From assembly GCA_033675545.1 (NCBI GenBank), contig JAWDGP010006462.1, forward strand, positions 610,001 through 674,000: a stretch of DNA of 64,000 nt. Reading direction: 5' to 3'. The stretch is from Elysia crispata. Lineage: Eukaryota; Mollusca; Gastropoda; Plakobranchidae. The notes below the pieces were generated by a model that worked only from the letters and a program-made list of their open reading frames with translations, did not search any database and was not told where the DNA came from. Numbering within the stretch: position 1 is the first letter of the stretch; each line of letters starts with the position of its first letter. This document shows positions 29,349 through 42,304 of this stretch, piece after piece. The translations under genes were made by a program, and so were the position numbers.

Positions 29349-29907
29349 TTAAATTTTTTCTCCCTACCTGGCCTCCTCACCTGGTTCCATAAATATCTTT
29401 TCCTTCTCGCTCCCACTCCAGTCACTTCTCGCAGTTTCTTTATCCATCTGTGTTTTGTTCCTCCTCGCTATCTCTCGACCTTTTATCTAGTTATATATTA
29501 CTTGACATTTCTTCTTAAATTGATTTCTCTGTTTCTCATTATTCATTGATACTCATCCTCTTCATTCTATTACGCTCAATTCTCAGCGTAGTTCATATTA
29601 TTCTCCATTGCCTGAGCGGCTTATCCTTACTTTAACTGCTCAATCATCTCAGCATCTTTTTTTCTGTAGTTTTGTTTCTTCCCATTTTTTTCGATTCACT
29701 GAATAGACTGAATACTTCGTCTCGTTCAAATTAACATTTCTTTCATTCTTATATTTACAAATTGAATGCATACTCTTTGCTTTACTTTGCTTTTATTGTT
29801 TCTTTCTTTCATTATCTCTTCAATTTTTTTTCTTTACTACGCTGCCAAACTAACTACAACATTTATAAGTCCATCTATCCACCTGTTTATCTTTCTATTG
29901 ATATAAC

Positions 29908-29957
29908 TATCTATCTTTCTATCAATCTATCTATCTATCTATGTATCTCTCTATCTC

Positions 29958-29996
<39 letters not shown>

Positions 29997-30088
29997 GTCT
30001 ATCTATCTATCTGTCTATCTATCTATCTATCTATCTATCTGTCTATCTATCTATCTGTCTATCTATCTATCTATCCATCTATCTATCT
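29908..30088. repeat. (CTAT)n/(CTGT)n microsatellite
   Basis: ~180 bases of CTAT with interspersed CTGT, CTCT and CCAT units. The Leu-Ser-Ile-Tyr frames are artefacts. Confidence 0.95.
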
Positions 30089-31487
30089 GTGTGAGAGCAT
30101 GCATGGAAATAAAATGGCAAATTATTCACAGTATATAATATTTTATCGTATCTCAGGGCTTGCCTCACCACATATCAATCGTAAAGTCTGAGCTCATGGT
30201 AAGACCTTTTTGGAGTTTATCCTTCTTACAAGAAGACACTTCAAGACGTACATGTATTAATTATCATTGTTTTTAACCTTCTTTGTGCCCAGGTGTTCCA
30301 AAGACATAAACATTGGATAACGTTAGCATGCTCTCGCGCAGTTTACCATCTGCCCCGGTCAGACTTGATTCAGGTACGGCACTCTTTCAATCAGGCTCTA
30401 TCAAGGGTGGACTTGAAGAAACGGAAATATAGAGTGAGAGAGAAAGTGATTAAGTTGCTGCCTTTTGGTATTACACGAAGGCGTCCTTAATGACTGAATA
30501 AAGTCAATCATGAATGCTCAGCTACAATTCTTCAGGCTCTTTTGTAAAACCTGCTTGAGCAAGTTCCTATAGAACGTAAGTTTTAAGGAAAAGTAATGTT
30601 CATTTTGGTGTGGACTCTTTTAATTGAAGGGTCGAAGTAAATGGAGCAAAATCGCAAAGTCAAATCTAAAATGATCAACAGTGAAACAAGCTATCACAAA
30701 AAACTCGGCATGTCTCTGGTAAATTTTTGTTTAAACATCTTAGTTTATCTTCATCTAGGCCTGTTAGAAGGTTAGAGATTAATCTCTGAGAGAGATGACT
30801 ACGATGCTAAGAAGCCAGGGTGAAACAATAAACCATTAAAAAAGATAAAACGATAAACTAAACATTTGAAAACTCAAGTGCCCCATGTTGTTTACTATGG
30901 CTCCTACAAACCATGCTACAAATATGTGGAAAAAGATTCTAAATCCAGAGCATTATTCTAAGCTGACAGCAGATGTGGCGCATTGAGTACCTGGCTGAAC
31001 TGAGCTCTACCTCCTTGCCAATAAAGTTGTACCCTATCGAGATAGGAATCGTTTAAACCTGCCGACTTAACGGACAATCTTATCACACTATGCGCTGAAA
31101 GAAAATATCAAATATCGAACATATCAAATTACCCGATACACTTAGCCGCTAGCAAGCCCTGTGGGCTTATCGATATTTACAGAACATTTTTAGTTTCAAT
31201 TGGGCTAATTTTGTTTTTATAGCAGAGAGAGTATTGTAAGTAACAATCTGGATATGCGTGATTACGAGTGAATATGTTTATGCCCCAAAGCGGGAAACGT
31301 TCCAAGGTTATCAGACTCAACATGTGGTTAAGCGCTACGGAAAGAAAAAAGTACAGAAAAATCAGTCGTACTCACACGAAGGGGGGTGGGGGTCGCGAAG
31401 TAAGAGGCGGTTCACAGGAAAAACCACAGCCTGACCTATTACATAGCGGCCCAGACTTGTTTGCTTCCTCTGGTGTTCGGCACCTCC

Positions 31488-31575
31488 AGCCAATTGTAAA
31501 CAATGACATAAAGCGCAGCGCTGTGCTGTGCCGCATATAAATAGGAGGGAGGAGCTAAATGCTGCAATTGCTCAA
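31488..31575 (+). promoter_or_regulatory. TATA/CCAAT core promoter
   Basis: A canonical TATA box (TATAAATAG, 31,536-31,544) sits in a locally GC-richer stretch. A CCAAT pentamer occurs at 31,490-31,494, about 45 bases upstream. Transcription would be expected to start about 30 bases downstream, near 31,566-31,574, where TGCAATT and CTCAATCC offer initiator-like pyrimidine-CA contexts. A perfect splice donor follows within 40 bases (31,605). The combination in the right order and spacing is much stronger than a TATA string alone. The target gene is not proven; the nearest gene I recognise on this strand is the EMI gene 22 kb downstream. Confidence 0.55.
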
Positions 31576-31604
31576 TCCATTGATCCGTTGACGGGGAATC
31601 AGAG
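31566..31604 (+). other. Candidate short non-coding first exon
   Basis: Between the inferred start site and a perfect donor (CAGAG|GTAAGTAAC, GT at 31,605-31,606) lies a ~39-base stretch without ATG. It fits a leader exon spliced to a distant coding exon. The acceptor at 53,494, before the signal-peptide exon, is one possible partner. The 5' end is approximate. Confidence 0.4.
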
Positions 31605-32964
31605 GTAAGTAACAGTTAAATGTTTCATTCCTATTGCATATTAATATCTAGATTAGTGCATCCTTAGAAAAAAAAATCCTACTAGTACAACGGAGATAAA
31701 AGCAATATTGTTATTACCATCGACAGAAACTGACGCAGCAAGGACAAAAATCAAATCAAATCAAAACAAACACCAGCAGTATGTGCATTAGGAACAGCAA
31801 AATGAGCATCTTATTCTGTAAAAGACTAAGACACTGACAGTTACAGAAATATTAAAGACAACCAAAGGAATTTACAAAAAAAAAAAAAAATAGAAACAAA
31901 TCATATGAAAGAAAAAAAAAAGGCAAAAGCAAAACAAAGCAAAGACAAAAAAAATCAATAATAAAAAAAATTATGATAACTTATACTAGCATTACCATCA
32001 GCCAATATCAAATTAATTTGCATTTCTATTTTTACTTTTTAATCATAGTTATCATCATAATCATCATCACTATCATCGTGATTTCTTTCAATAATTATGG
32101 AAATAATATTTATTATGATGCTTACTAATTTAAGTTGTATCGACTGTATTTTCCTCGACACAATTGTATAAACTGGTGTTTACTTTGTCCCCGTGTAGGC
32201 ATACTCCTAGTTACAATCTTTTTTTTAATTGTCATCTGAACAGTTAAGGCTGGTAATTTCAGATTCCTTATTCTCACTCTGAGTCTTACACAGAAACCTT
32301 TCATGAGATGTAAACAAAATTTCAAATTTCTACACCGTATTAACAAATTAACAATGAGTCCGATCAATGAAAACGCGTTATAATATTTTGAAATATTCTA
32401 TTCCTGAAATTTTTAATGTGCATTTGATTAAAAAGTTTATATAGTTTTGAAATTTATAGTTCATAGGCCGTTTTTATCAATCTAAAATTAGCTTACCGAC
32501 GGTCGTAACTTAATGCTTTTGGCATGAAATACGATGTATCATAAACTCCACACACATAAGTTGTTTTATTAACACCTGCCCCAGCAGAGGAGAACAATTT
32601 AAAAAAAAGGAAGACTAGGTAAAGGAAGTAATCTTTAAATTTCTCCAATTTATTTTGGGTGTTAAACATAGACAAAAGTTAGAAAATTATTTTGAGGACA
32701 TGCTCTTCTGCGCAATATTAATAAAGTTAATAAACAATGAATTAAAACCCCAAAAATATCATTTTCTATTCATAATTATTTTTCATCATTCATATTTGAA
32801 TTTCGCTATATACACATTAAAACCTGGCATAATTATGAGGAAGATAAAGTGTGTCCTCACAAACTTTGTGGCGCTGAGGTTATGTGACCATAATTCCAAC
32901 AACATCAAAGAAACCTTAAAATCGAGTATTAATTTGATAGATTCAAGAGCTTCGTGCAAGGATT

Positions 32965-33092
32965 AAAACCACACACCGCAACATGAAAATTAAATTTGGG
33001 TCAATTAAGAGCGATGCCGGCAAATAATTTTGGCTGAATATTTTACATTTTTGTGGTTTACATAAGCCGCTCTGTCTGCGGCGTGTGGTTTT
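32965..33092. repeat. Short inverted-repeat unit (possible MITE relic)
   Basis: AAAACCACACACCGC (32,965-32,979) and GCGGCGTGTGGTTTT (33,078-33,092) are inverse with one mismatch, 128 bp end to end. No clear target duplication is visible. Confidence 0.3.
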
Positions 33093-33617
33093 CAGTAATC
33101 GCTCGTAGATCCCGCAGGGCAGAGTGAGAACTTGAGCGGTTTACCATGTTTTGCTATTTGACCACTGAAGACATTAGTGTGACAAATAAAATTTTTGAAA
33201 TAAAAAATAAGATGCGCTATCTTTGAGATAACTTTTATTGGAGGAGAGCGACAGGGAGATAACTGAAGATAGACGACAGAGGAGGGCGGTGGGGAAAACG
33301 TATGTGTGTAGGAGGGGAAAAGGTTGAGGGAGTGCATGGTTCTGTCTGTGGATATAATATCTGTGGCGAGTAGGCAACCGCAGAAGACTTTGTTTACGAT
33401 AGCTGACTTGTTTTGCCAAATTAGTGGAGCATTATACATCTGAAAAAGAGATGCAGATTTGTATTGAATATTGTAGCATTTGTTATTGTTGAAAATTGTT
33501 TATAATAATACAGACAGAAACAATATTATGCTTCAGACATGTTTGCAAGGTCACCATGTTAAAACAGCATCCTTCCAGCCGCATATCGTACCTCAAAATC
33601 TCGTCATTATCAACATC

Positions 33618-33666
33618 GTCAATATTTTTTTTATCATCATCGTCATCATCATCATCATCATCATCG
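33618..33666. repeat. (ATC)n microsatellite
   Basis: Imperfect ATC/TCATCG units. The poly-Asp frame opposite is an artefact. Confidence 0.9.
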
Positions 33667-35639
33667 CTATAACTACCAAAGTCACCATTATCAAGCGATA
33701 ACCTGTCATGCATCAGATCGCGAGATTGCTCTGAAAAAGAGAAAAAAAAAACAAGCAACAGCCGAAAACAAGCCATTGTTTAATTCTAAACACTCTTTTT
33801 CTGAAAGTGTGGACCCCAACCCTAACTTCACCCCAGAGCTTTTTTTTTTTTAAACAACGATAAATAAGTGAAAACGCCCTCAAGTTATCCAGATATCAAC
33901 ATAGACGAGGCAGACGTCTGAGATAGGCTTGAGTTAAAGGTAGTGCTCAACAGCGTTCAAAGTAGGCTTCGAATGACTGTAAAAAAATGCTTGCTACACG
34001 GTATGAGCCACGCTCTATGTATGTGCCAAGTCGAAGGTCCGAGTCCCACAAAGAATATGTATTTTCGGCCCATTTCCCTCCAAACCTACTTTTAACGTCT
34101 TCCGAGTGTTATCTCATACACAAACTCGATAATTTTTATTTCAACATGATGCACTATTTCTATAGCCAGCAGCAGTGACTATCTTCTCCTCCTGCACATC
34201 AGCATCTCAATCAAGAGGGCATCACTACTATAGTCTATCTTAACTATCTTTCTTTCAATTTTCCACCTCGCTCTTTACCCCTTTTCCTCATCGTCCTCAT
34301 CATATCGCTTACCTATTTGAAATGTGTATTGATTTTAAATTTTGAGATATTTTAGCATGTTTTTTTCATTGTAACTTGTGTATATAACTGATCTCTTATT
34401 AAATGTACCCTTTGCTTTCTGTATTACAAATTCTCATCTTCGCGCAGTATGTGATTAGACTAAAAAAATAACAATGATTTGATTTATTGATGTAACAATG
34501 ATAAGTGGATGAATAATAAGTTTTATGTGAAACGCTACAAGCCACATGGAAATGACTTTCTTCTCCTTCAAGGACGAAATTTCTTATTTTATGATCTCCT
34601 GCTCTTACCTGTGTTACGTTATCGGTTGTGCTAACAATTTTCCTATTATTTTCTATTCCAAGCGAGTCTTTTAGTCGTTTTTTGTGCCATTTCTCTGGGA
34701 TAATTTGCTGATAAATTAAATAACTAAACATTTAGTGGCCTTGACAACTTGTAGAACTTTACGTCTTTCTGTCGGCTCGATCTTGCCTCTTCACGGCTTC
34801 AGCTGTTCCGATTTCACCGGGCAATAAACGCCAATGTCTGACAGACTTCACCGTCTTGTTGCACACACATGCCTTTTCGCCATTTATTTAAAACTTAAAA
34901 TTAATGCCTTTAACCTCTCTTTGAAATCCCAGGAAAGTTAGAGAACGTAAAACTACGCAAAGGCGTTTGAAAATTGCGCAAAAACGTTAACTGGCCACAC
35001 GTTTATTGCCATTTCCATTAAAAAAAAAAAACACGTAAAGTGCAACAAAAGCAAAACGTTTATCTCTTTGTACTCACAAAGAAGCTTATGTCCTTCACCT
35101 GCTAGCACAAATTTCCCCTGTTTTAGGCGCTTTTGTCCAGGCTAACCAGTCTGGCTCCTTTCTTTCCATAACCGAAGCCCTGTGATAGCGCAACTCTTAT
35201 TATTTTCCCCTAATTATCCCAGATTTTACCTCTGTTATTCTGTTCTCCTTCCTCTATGTGGTATCTATGTGAGTATTTTTTTTTAACCTCTAGATCAACT
35301 GGACTGTGGAGATGGGTAGAGATTAACTTTTAATCGGGTCTATAACAATAGTTGCAATTATAATAGTTAAAATAGGATTGCGAGTTCGAGAATGTTTTTC
35401 ATCTATGAGGTGTCTCGGTTTATTTTAGTGAGCACCTCTCTTTGAGAGATATTTCTTTTTTACCACACGGACATCATTCCAAAAATCAAAACTGCTCAAA
35501 ATTTCATATGTATATCAATTAGAAAGAATGTACATCTTCCCCTTAACCTGTTGAATCGATCATGGATAAAGAGATTTGCAATCCGATTGTTACAAGTATT
35601 CGACAGTTCTCTATCCTCGATGTCTCTTTTTCTCCTCTG

Positions 35640-35640
<1 letters not shown>

Positions 35641-35707
<67 letters not shown>
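35641..35707. repeat. (CT)n microsatellite
   Basis: 67 bases of CT. Confidence 0.97.
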
Positions 35708-35711
<4 letters not shown>

Positions 35712-36081
35712 GTTCTCTCCGTGCCTCTCTGGATGCAGATGTTCCCAGTCTCCGCCTTACTTTTCCCTATTCTTCTACAATCAGCGGGTTGAATGTTCCG
35801 ATGAACCGTTTCACTGGTGTCTTTTGTAGGGGGTACTTGATTAAAAAAACGTTTAGATATTTGTAAGCGCGTTATTTTTTTTTTTTTTTGCTTATAACTA
35901 TATAAAAAAAGAGTACTACTTGAGGTTTTGTTTCACTTCAAATGATCAAAACGCAGTTTCAATAAATAAATCCGTAATAATTGAATCAAATTTAGAATAT
36001 TTTTTTTATATTTATTTTTATCAAACTATCCCTCTTTCTGTAAACCTTTGTATTCATTGATTTATCTTCAACAGTTTACAT

Positions 36082-36084
<3 letters not shown>

Positions 36085-36115
<31 letters not shown>
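36085..36115. repeat. (CAAT)n microsatellite
   Basis: About 7 perfect TCAA units, followed by diverged CTAT-like sequence to about 36,240. Confidence 0.9.
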
Positions 36116-36937
36116 TTACCTATCTTTTTGTCTATCTTTCTATCAATCTATCTAGTCATCTATATTTTCATCTTTCTACCTCTACACGCCTATTTAGCTA
36201 TTTATCACCAAATCTATCTATTTGTTTATCTATTTACACATATTTGATCTGTTATTTCGTTTATGAGAATCTGAAGGCATTATTTGCGGTGGCGGTTTTC
36301 GAAGCATTTATCTTTCGAAACTGCTGCATACTTTTACTTACATTTTTATAACCCGCATTCAAGTTTGAAAAAAAAAATTATTGCAATTTAAATTTGATTC
36401 AGGCCTCCAAATTGCTGAATCATCGAATTACGATTCTTGTGGCTTCAATTTTCGTGTTAAAAAACCTGTTGTATAGAGAGCGGGTTGCCCTGTAACACAA
36501 ACCGACAAAACCTAAGCAATACTAACTCTTTAAATTTCAACAATTTGCGCAAAGGCTGGACTAAAATTTCAAATGACATTTGAGAACCACTATGCGTTTG
36601 ATACTAAAGCCTTGTTTTATGGCGGGGAAGTCTCTCTGACAGTGCGGTAACCATTTTGTTAAGCAATTTTTTTTTTTTTTTTGCTATTTCATCATGTTAC
36701 CAGTTGACCTTTTAAAAGTAAATAACAATTTCAAGTGATATCATTGCAAATCGTCTCTGGTGAAAGATTATTGTGTATGCAGCTAAACATACATTCCTGT
36801 CAAAAAAATCATGAGTCTGTATGTGCGGCGTCCTCGTTTCACCACACTTCAAATTTGTTGCCATTTGCTTTCATGTTGACAGGTTGATTGACTGCTTCCC
36901 TCTGTCTGCCGATCTGCTTGAGAGCTTTACTTTCCAT

Positions 36938-36941
<4 letters not shown>

Positions 36942-37007
<66 letters not shown>

Positions 37008-37044
37008 CTGTGTCTGTGTCTGTCTCTGTCTGTCTGTCTGTCTG

Positions 37045-37113
<69 letters not shown>
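36942..37113. repeat. Compound (CT)n-(TGTC)n-(CT)n microsatellite
   Basis: Two CT arrays separated by TGTC/TGTCTC units. The layout mirrors the compound array at 10,330-10,572. Confidence 0.96.
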
Positions 37114-37115
<2 letters not shown>

Positions 37116-37564
37116 CGGCTTTATTGTTAGCATTAGACGAGTAAGAATAAGAGTAGAAGTAGAAAAACAATTATAAAATGTAGCAGAAGAAGCATGTTGT
37201 GAAGGGAGGGAGTATGCAGAGGCGAAACAATTGAGCAAACCAATGAAGATAACGAAAAAGAAAAAAAATAATGGAGGAAAAGGATGTGGTTGAAGCTGTT
37301 GAAAAAAAAAAATTGAAAGGAGAAAATATTAAGTGTCCAAATGATAAAGAGAAAGGAAGAGTTAAAAGAGAAGAGAAAAAATCTAGAAAATTACTTTTAT
37401 GGAAATGAAGATTAAGTAAAAAAAAGGACGAAGAAAAAGATGGAGCAACGGAGGAGGAGGAGGAGGAGGAGAAAAAGATGTTTATGTTGTTTATTCACAC
37501 CCGCTCCCCTCCTCCCACCTTTCTCTCTGTTTGTCTTGTCTGTTTCAGCGGCTGTCTTCTCTTT

Positions 37565-37566
<2 letters not shown>

Positions 37567-37640
<74 letters not shown>

Positions 37641-37643
37641 CTC
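37567..37643. repeat. (CT)n microsatellite
   Basis: About 70 bases of CT, ending CTCGCTCTC. Confidence 0.97.
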
Positions 37644-40147
37644 ATATGTCGCACCTAGATTTAAAGTTAACCAGACAGGTAAATCTGCCAAAAAGCCCAA
37701 TCATTAGTACTTCCTATTAAAGAGAAAGTGGCTGACATGATCGTTTGTGTCTTGTATCTGCGGATTAAGATGTTGTTTTTTTAAGCGCTACATATGTGCT
37801 TTTTTTTAATTGAATTCCTCAAATAATGCAGTAGCTAAGCGTCACAAGTAATGTAGCCTATGGTTTAAATCCCTTCGTACCCACACTCAACATGGAACAT
37901 ATATAAAGTTTGGACACTTTCAACTAAAACTTAAAGCACTGAACTAAAACTTCAGATTAAAATTATGATAAAAAACTGAAAAATTCATTGTAATTTACTC
38001 GTTTTGTTTGTGATATGTGTACTTATGAAGAAAATAATTAATTAGTTATAGGCTTATTTGAACAAAGAAAGTATGGAAAGTTGGCCAAAGGCAGAAGAAA
38101 GTAATATAAAACATCAAAAAAAAAAAAATAAAAAACAGCGTTCGTTTAAACGTCAGGTGTAAAACAATTCATCCAATCATATAAGTTAATTTCAAACTAC
38201 TCAAACATCTTTAAAATGTATCCCTTATTAACTTAACTCGTAATGAGGAAAATTAGATTTGTTGGTCAGTGTTCATAGGAATTAATGATACACTTCTCAA
38301 CACTCAGTATTGTTTTGGTTTCACTGCAATCCTTCCAATAACGGCGATGTCCACACAGCTCCCACATCCTCAGTTGACTATCACGACAGTGGCTTATCTC
38401 TGCATAGTGGGCCAGTTAGATCGACAGTAATATGGACAGCAACGGCAACAGCATCAACAACGTGCTCCTTAGCTTGGCAGAAAGACTGACACCCTCTGCA
38501 CTCTCGACAACACTGACAGCAAGTCCGATACTGACAGCAATACCAATAGTGACAACAGCTCTGATACTGACTCTGACATTGACACCAATACCGACAGCAG
38601 TCTGCTCAGCTGAAATTTAGAACAATTATGCGCATCGCATTTATTAACTACATTAGTCCCTGTGTTTGGACACTATACTCACCTATGCAATTCAGCTGGC
38701 AGCGCCTAATCTCTTATCAATTAATCAATCACATAGATATTCATCTCTACTTATAGTTAGATGAAGTAAATGAAATGTCCCGTTATAATACTGTTACTTA
38801 CTTGTACTTCAATCCATTCTTCAGAAAGATAAGCCTCAAATTAATCAATAAATAAACTACTCGGTTTATCGTCGTAACTTCACATAGAGCTATTCAGAGC
38901 AGCATATGGCTTTATTCTTTAAATCAGTTTTATATTTAAAACAAGTAATGTAACAATCTTATACTCACACAATTAAACTTTTGAGTAAGCCCTAGAGGCC
39001 TTAACTTTACTGAGTCCTAGAAAATAACGTTTAAATATTGAATAAGCATTAATTGAAATTCTGATTACCTTGGACAGGAAAGCTCACTTAGCCTCTCTGA
39101 AGAGAGCAACAGGTGTACGGTGACAACTTTAAAGTTGGATCTGAAGTTCAATACTTTCTATTATCTTCTTGATTTATTCAAGTATTGAACGACGCTGCTA
39201 TTTACTGTTTCCAACGTCGGAGACCACGACTGGTTTTCGTCATTCTCTTCGGGAGGTTTCAGAAGCGTCTACCCAACTTTGCTCACTACTATATAGTTGA
39301 ACTTAGATTGTAAGGGGGGGAGGGCAACCTGTTTTCCCCAATAGGAGATTTATTGTGGTATTTAAACTTGGATCCATTGATTTCTAAGGGGTTACTAGGT
39401 TTATCTAGATTCCACGTCCATCTCCTTACAAGGGAACCCTTACGCCCTTCTTCCCTACTAGAGGGGACAGCCGAGCTACCCTCTGTCCCAGCTCCCCGAA
39501 TCTCCTGACCATAAAACGGTTACCAGCATCCCTCAAACTACCGATGTTGTCTTAGCTCGCCTAATACCTACGCACCCCCGCCTCTACTTCGTCACACTAA
39601 GTCATAGTCTTATGTGTTGAGTCTAAAAAATGAATGAAACTTAAGGATTTATGAAACTGATTTTGATTACGTAAAAAAAAAAACCCCAGCTCTTGAACCT
39701 GGTATTCAACCATCGCGAACAAATTTGCCTATCAGTGAAAATATTATTTGAAAAAAAAAAAAAAAAGATTAAACTTGTTTGCTGCACCATTAATTTAGAG
39801 TCTGCTCTTCGGAAAGGGAAATATCGCATCCTAACTAGAATTGGCTGCAAAAGTGACATTAATAGCTTCCCCAATATCTTAAATTGTTTCATCCTCCGCT
39901 TTAATTTTCCTTTTATCATAGATATGGCGCGCATCAGAGGAGAGAATGATTATGTAAAAAAAAATATTAACGTTAGATAAGTAGATTCTAAGAGGGCTAC
40001 GCCGCATTCTAAGTGCTGTGAAGATTTTCATGCAACAATCAGGTAGAAAATTGACTTATACCCCATCTTTTCTACTATTTGGTAATGCATAACAAAAACT
40101 TGCTCAAAGGTGATATATCCTCGTTTCCTGTTAGTGACATTGAGGAT

Positions 40148-40470
40148 TTATTCTCCGATTTCTAAGGAATGTCATCATATCCAGTTTGTCTGGTGGGCAA
40201 TGATCGTAGTAGAATAAACCATAACTGTTTATTGGTAGCGCAAGCATTGTGACTTTATTTTCAAGTGTTCCAGAGAATGCTACTACAAAGATCTAGTCCG
40301 TCTGGTGGGCAATGATCATGTAGCATGAACCATTCGTTTATTGCTAGCACAAGAATTGCGGCTTTATTTTCCAGAGTTCTAAAAAAATGCAACTATATCT
40401 AGCCTTTGTGGTGGGCAATGATCATAATGGCATAAACCATTACCGTTTAATGCTAGCAAAAGCAGGTGCG
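40148..40470. repeat. ~110-bp tandem repeat, three copies
   Basis: The core TGGTGGGCAATGATC occurs at 40,191, 40,303 and 40,409 (steps of 112 and 106 bases). Each is preceded by an AATGYNACTA..ATCTAG-like stretch and followed by ACCAT...GTTTATTGSTAGC and TTTATTTTC. No coding potential is evident. Confidence 0.8.
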
Positions 40471-40650
40471 CTGCTACAGGTAACCTGAACGTGGTGAAAG
40501 TCCGCCCAACGACCAATTAGCGTAGCAGGTGATCGGGGTGCAGACAGCGGCATTTTATCGCCTGTGGCTTACCATTGACAGCGGATTAACAGACGGCTTC
40601 CGACATAAAAATAAAAAAAAAATAGGGAGAGAGATATAGAAAGATAATTA

Positions 40651-40654
40651 GATA

Positions 40655-40750
<96 letters not shown>
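40651..40750. repeat. (GATA)n-(GA)n microsatellite
   Basis: A short GATA run, then 80 bases of GA. Confidence 0.96.
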
Positions 40751-40753
<3 letters not shown>

Positions 40754-42304
40754 AACAGACAAATATAAGTTATGAAGAAGCTGTCGAAAAAGAACAGGAA
40801 GAAGACGATATTCAGAATGAGGAAAAGTTAAGATGGATTACGATAAAACTGCAAAGGGATCATAATAAAAAAGGGATTTATAGATGCAGAGAAATCAAGA
40901 GATTAATAGGAATATGAGAAAATAGCGATTAAAAAAAAATCATACGGGGAAGATGTCAGTACATGACATTGTCTATGGCATCGTGTGCTTGTCTTTCTAT
41001 AATTATCCTATCCAATTCTCAACGAGAGATGCTTACTGGCTTGATGTTGAGATAATTATATTTGGCATCTTCGAATTATGTAATTGCCTGTCTAAACAAC
41101 TAGACAATTTGCAGGGGAACTCCATCCAATAACTACAACATTTTGCGGTATAATCTTATTGAGTTAAAGCTTTTCCACTATATACTGAGCTGTGTTTCTC
41201 TCTTTACCTCTCTGTCTGTCTGTCTGTCTGTCTGTCTCTGTCTCTCTGTACCATCTCTATATCTTTTTCCCGTGAACACCCAAATAGAAAACCTATGTAG
41301 TTCTGTCTTTACGTACAAACGTTTACATAAGGATTATCGCCATTATGTCCGCGACCTTTTCCTCACAGACACCTGTTCGTGGTTCACTAAGATAAAGGTC
41401 GTTTTCTAAAAGTAGAATATGGCTTCATGTGATTCTGCCCAGCATTAACAGAGAAATACAAATCCCTGGATGGTAGTAGATACGGCAGGTACACCGTTCC
41501 TTTACTCTCAGGGCTATCTTAGCATAAAAGATTGTAGGGTATGTGCGAGCACATGTATTGTTTATCACGTTTCCACATTATGAAAAAAAAGCATGATTAC
41601 CCCTTCAAATGAATTGATGAGAAAGGCGTCTCCGTTGACGAAAAGCAAATTTTACTTTACAGAGCTACTCATACTCAACTTAAAAGCCTGAATGTTTTTG
41701 ATGATTTATGCTCTCACCATAAGTTTTGTAAAGAATACATTCGGTTTGGTATATGTGGATTGGAAGTCTCTAGCAAATTTGTAAAACATAGCTGGGTGTT
41801 TTTCTTCTATTTGTTTGATTTCTCCATCGAGACCATTATCTGGTTCTGATTTAATAGACAGATGATACAATGAAGTGCACATGCGCAGGCTCTTGAATCA
41901 ATTTATCCATGAGACTGATGACTGAAGTACTGAAAACATTTCCTGGGCGATTACTACCAACCAATATGCTTCTGTTGACTTGCAGAGGAGCAGCTATAAC
42001 TGTCTGAACAGCGGCAGTTCGAGAGGATATTCAACAGACTTGTAGTAGTGGGTTCCTGAGTGAGATAATAATTATGTCATTTTGTGAGTAAGGAACCCTT
42101 CTCCAATGACTCAGATCATGACCTTTACTAATACTTCGACATGACTCCAACCTGGATTGAACCTTCTGAATCAAAATTTCTCTACCATCAGTTATCGTTG
42201 TTGTCATCACCAACGTCACCGTCACCACCGTCATCTGTTACATAAGAAAATTATTGCCGTTATATCATCCTGCTGTTTGTGATGCCAACGCTCTTGTTTG
42301 TTAA

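Larger units (their letters stand above)
26935..31487. other. Non-coding with TA, CT and CTAT arrays
   Basis: 27,000-28,330 has moderately GC-rich patches with short frames on both strands (for example minus 27,957-28,314) and no recognised domain. A possible 81-base exon is noted at 30,293-30,373. Confidence 0.45.
31605..40147. other. Non-coding stretch, possibly first intron of the EMI gene
   Basis: Contains microsatellites and the inverted repeat at 32,965. 34,740-34,870 is a GC-richer island without a supported gene. 38,430-38,625 is a degenerate GACA/GATACC-like repeat. 39,200-39,600 is C-rich but non-coding. Calling it an intron depends on the promoter link. Confidence 0.4.

Noticed and set aside
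31268..31540. 90-residue ORF upstream of the TATA box.
   Set aside because: It overlaps the core promoter and ends in the TATA box itself; composition suggests chance openness in a GC-richer promoter region.
34399..34731. 110-residue minus-strand ORF with a protein-like first half.
   Set aside because: No domain is recognised; an in-frame stop precedes it and its C-terminal half is AT-derived low-complexity sequence. It may be a relic but I cannot support it.
40480..40610. GC-richer patch checked for a tRNA or small structural RNA.
   Set aside because: No A/B box pair, cloverleaf or known RNA motif could be made out.
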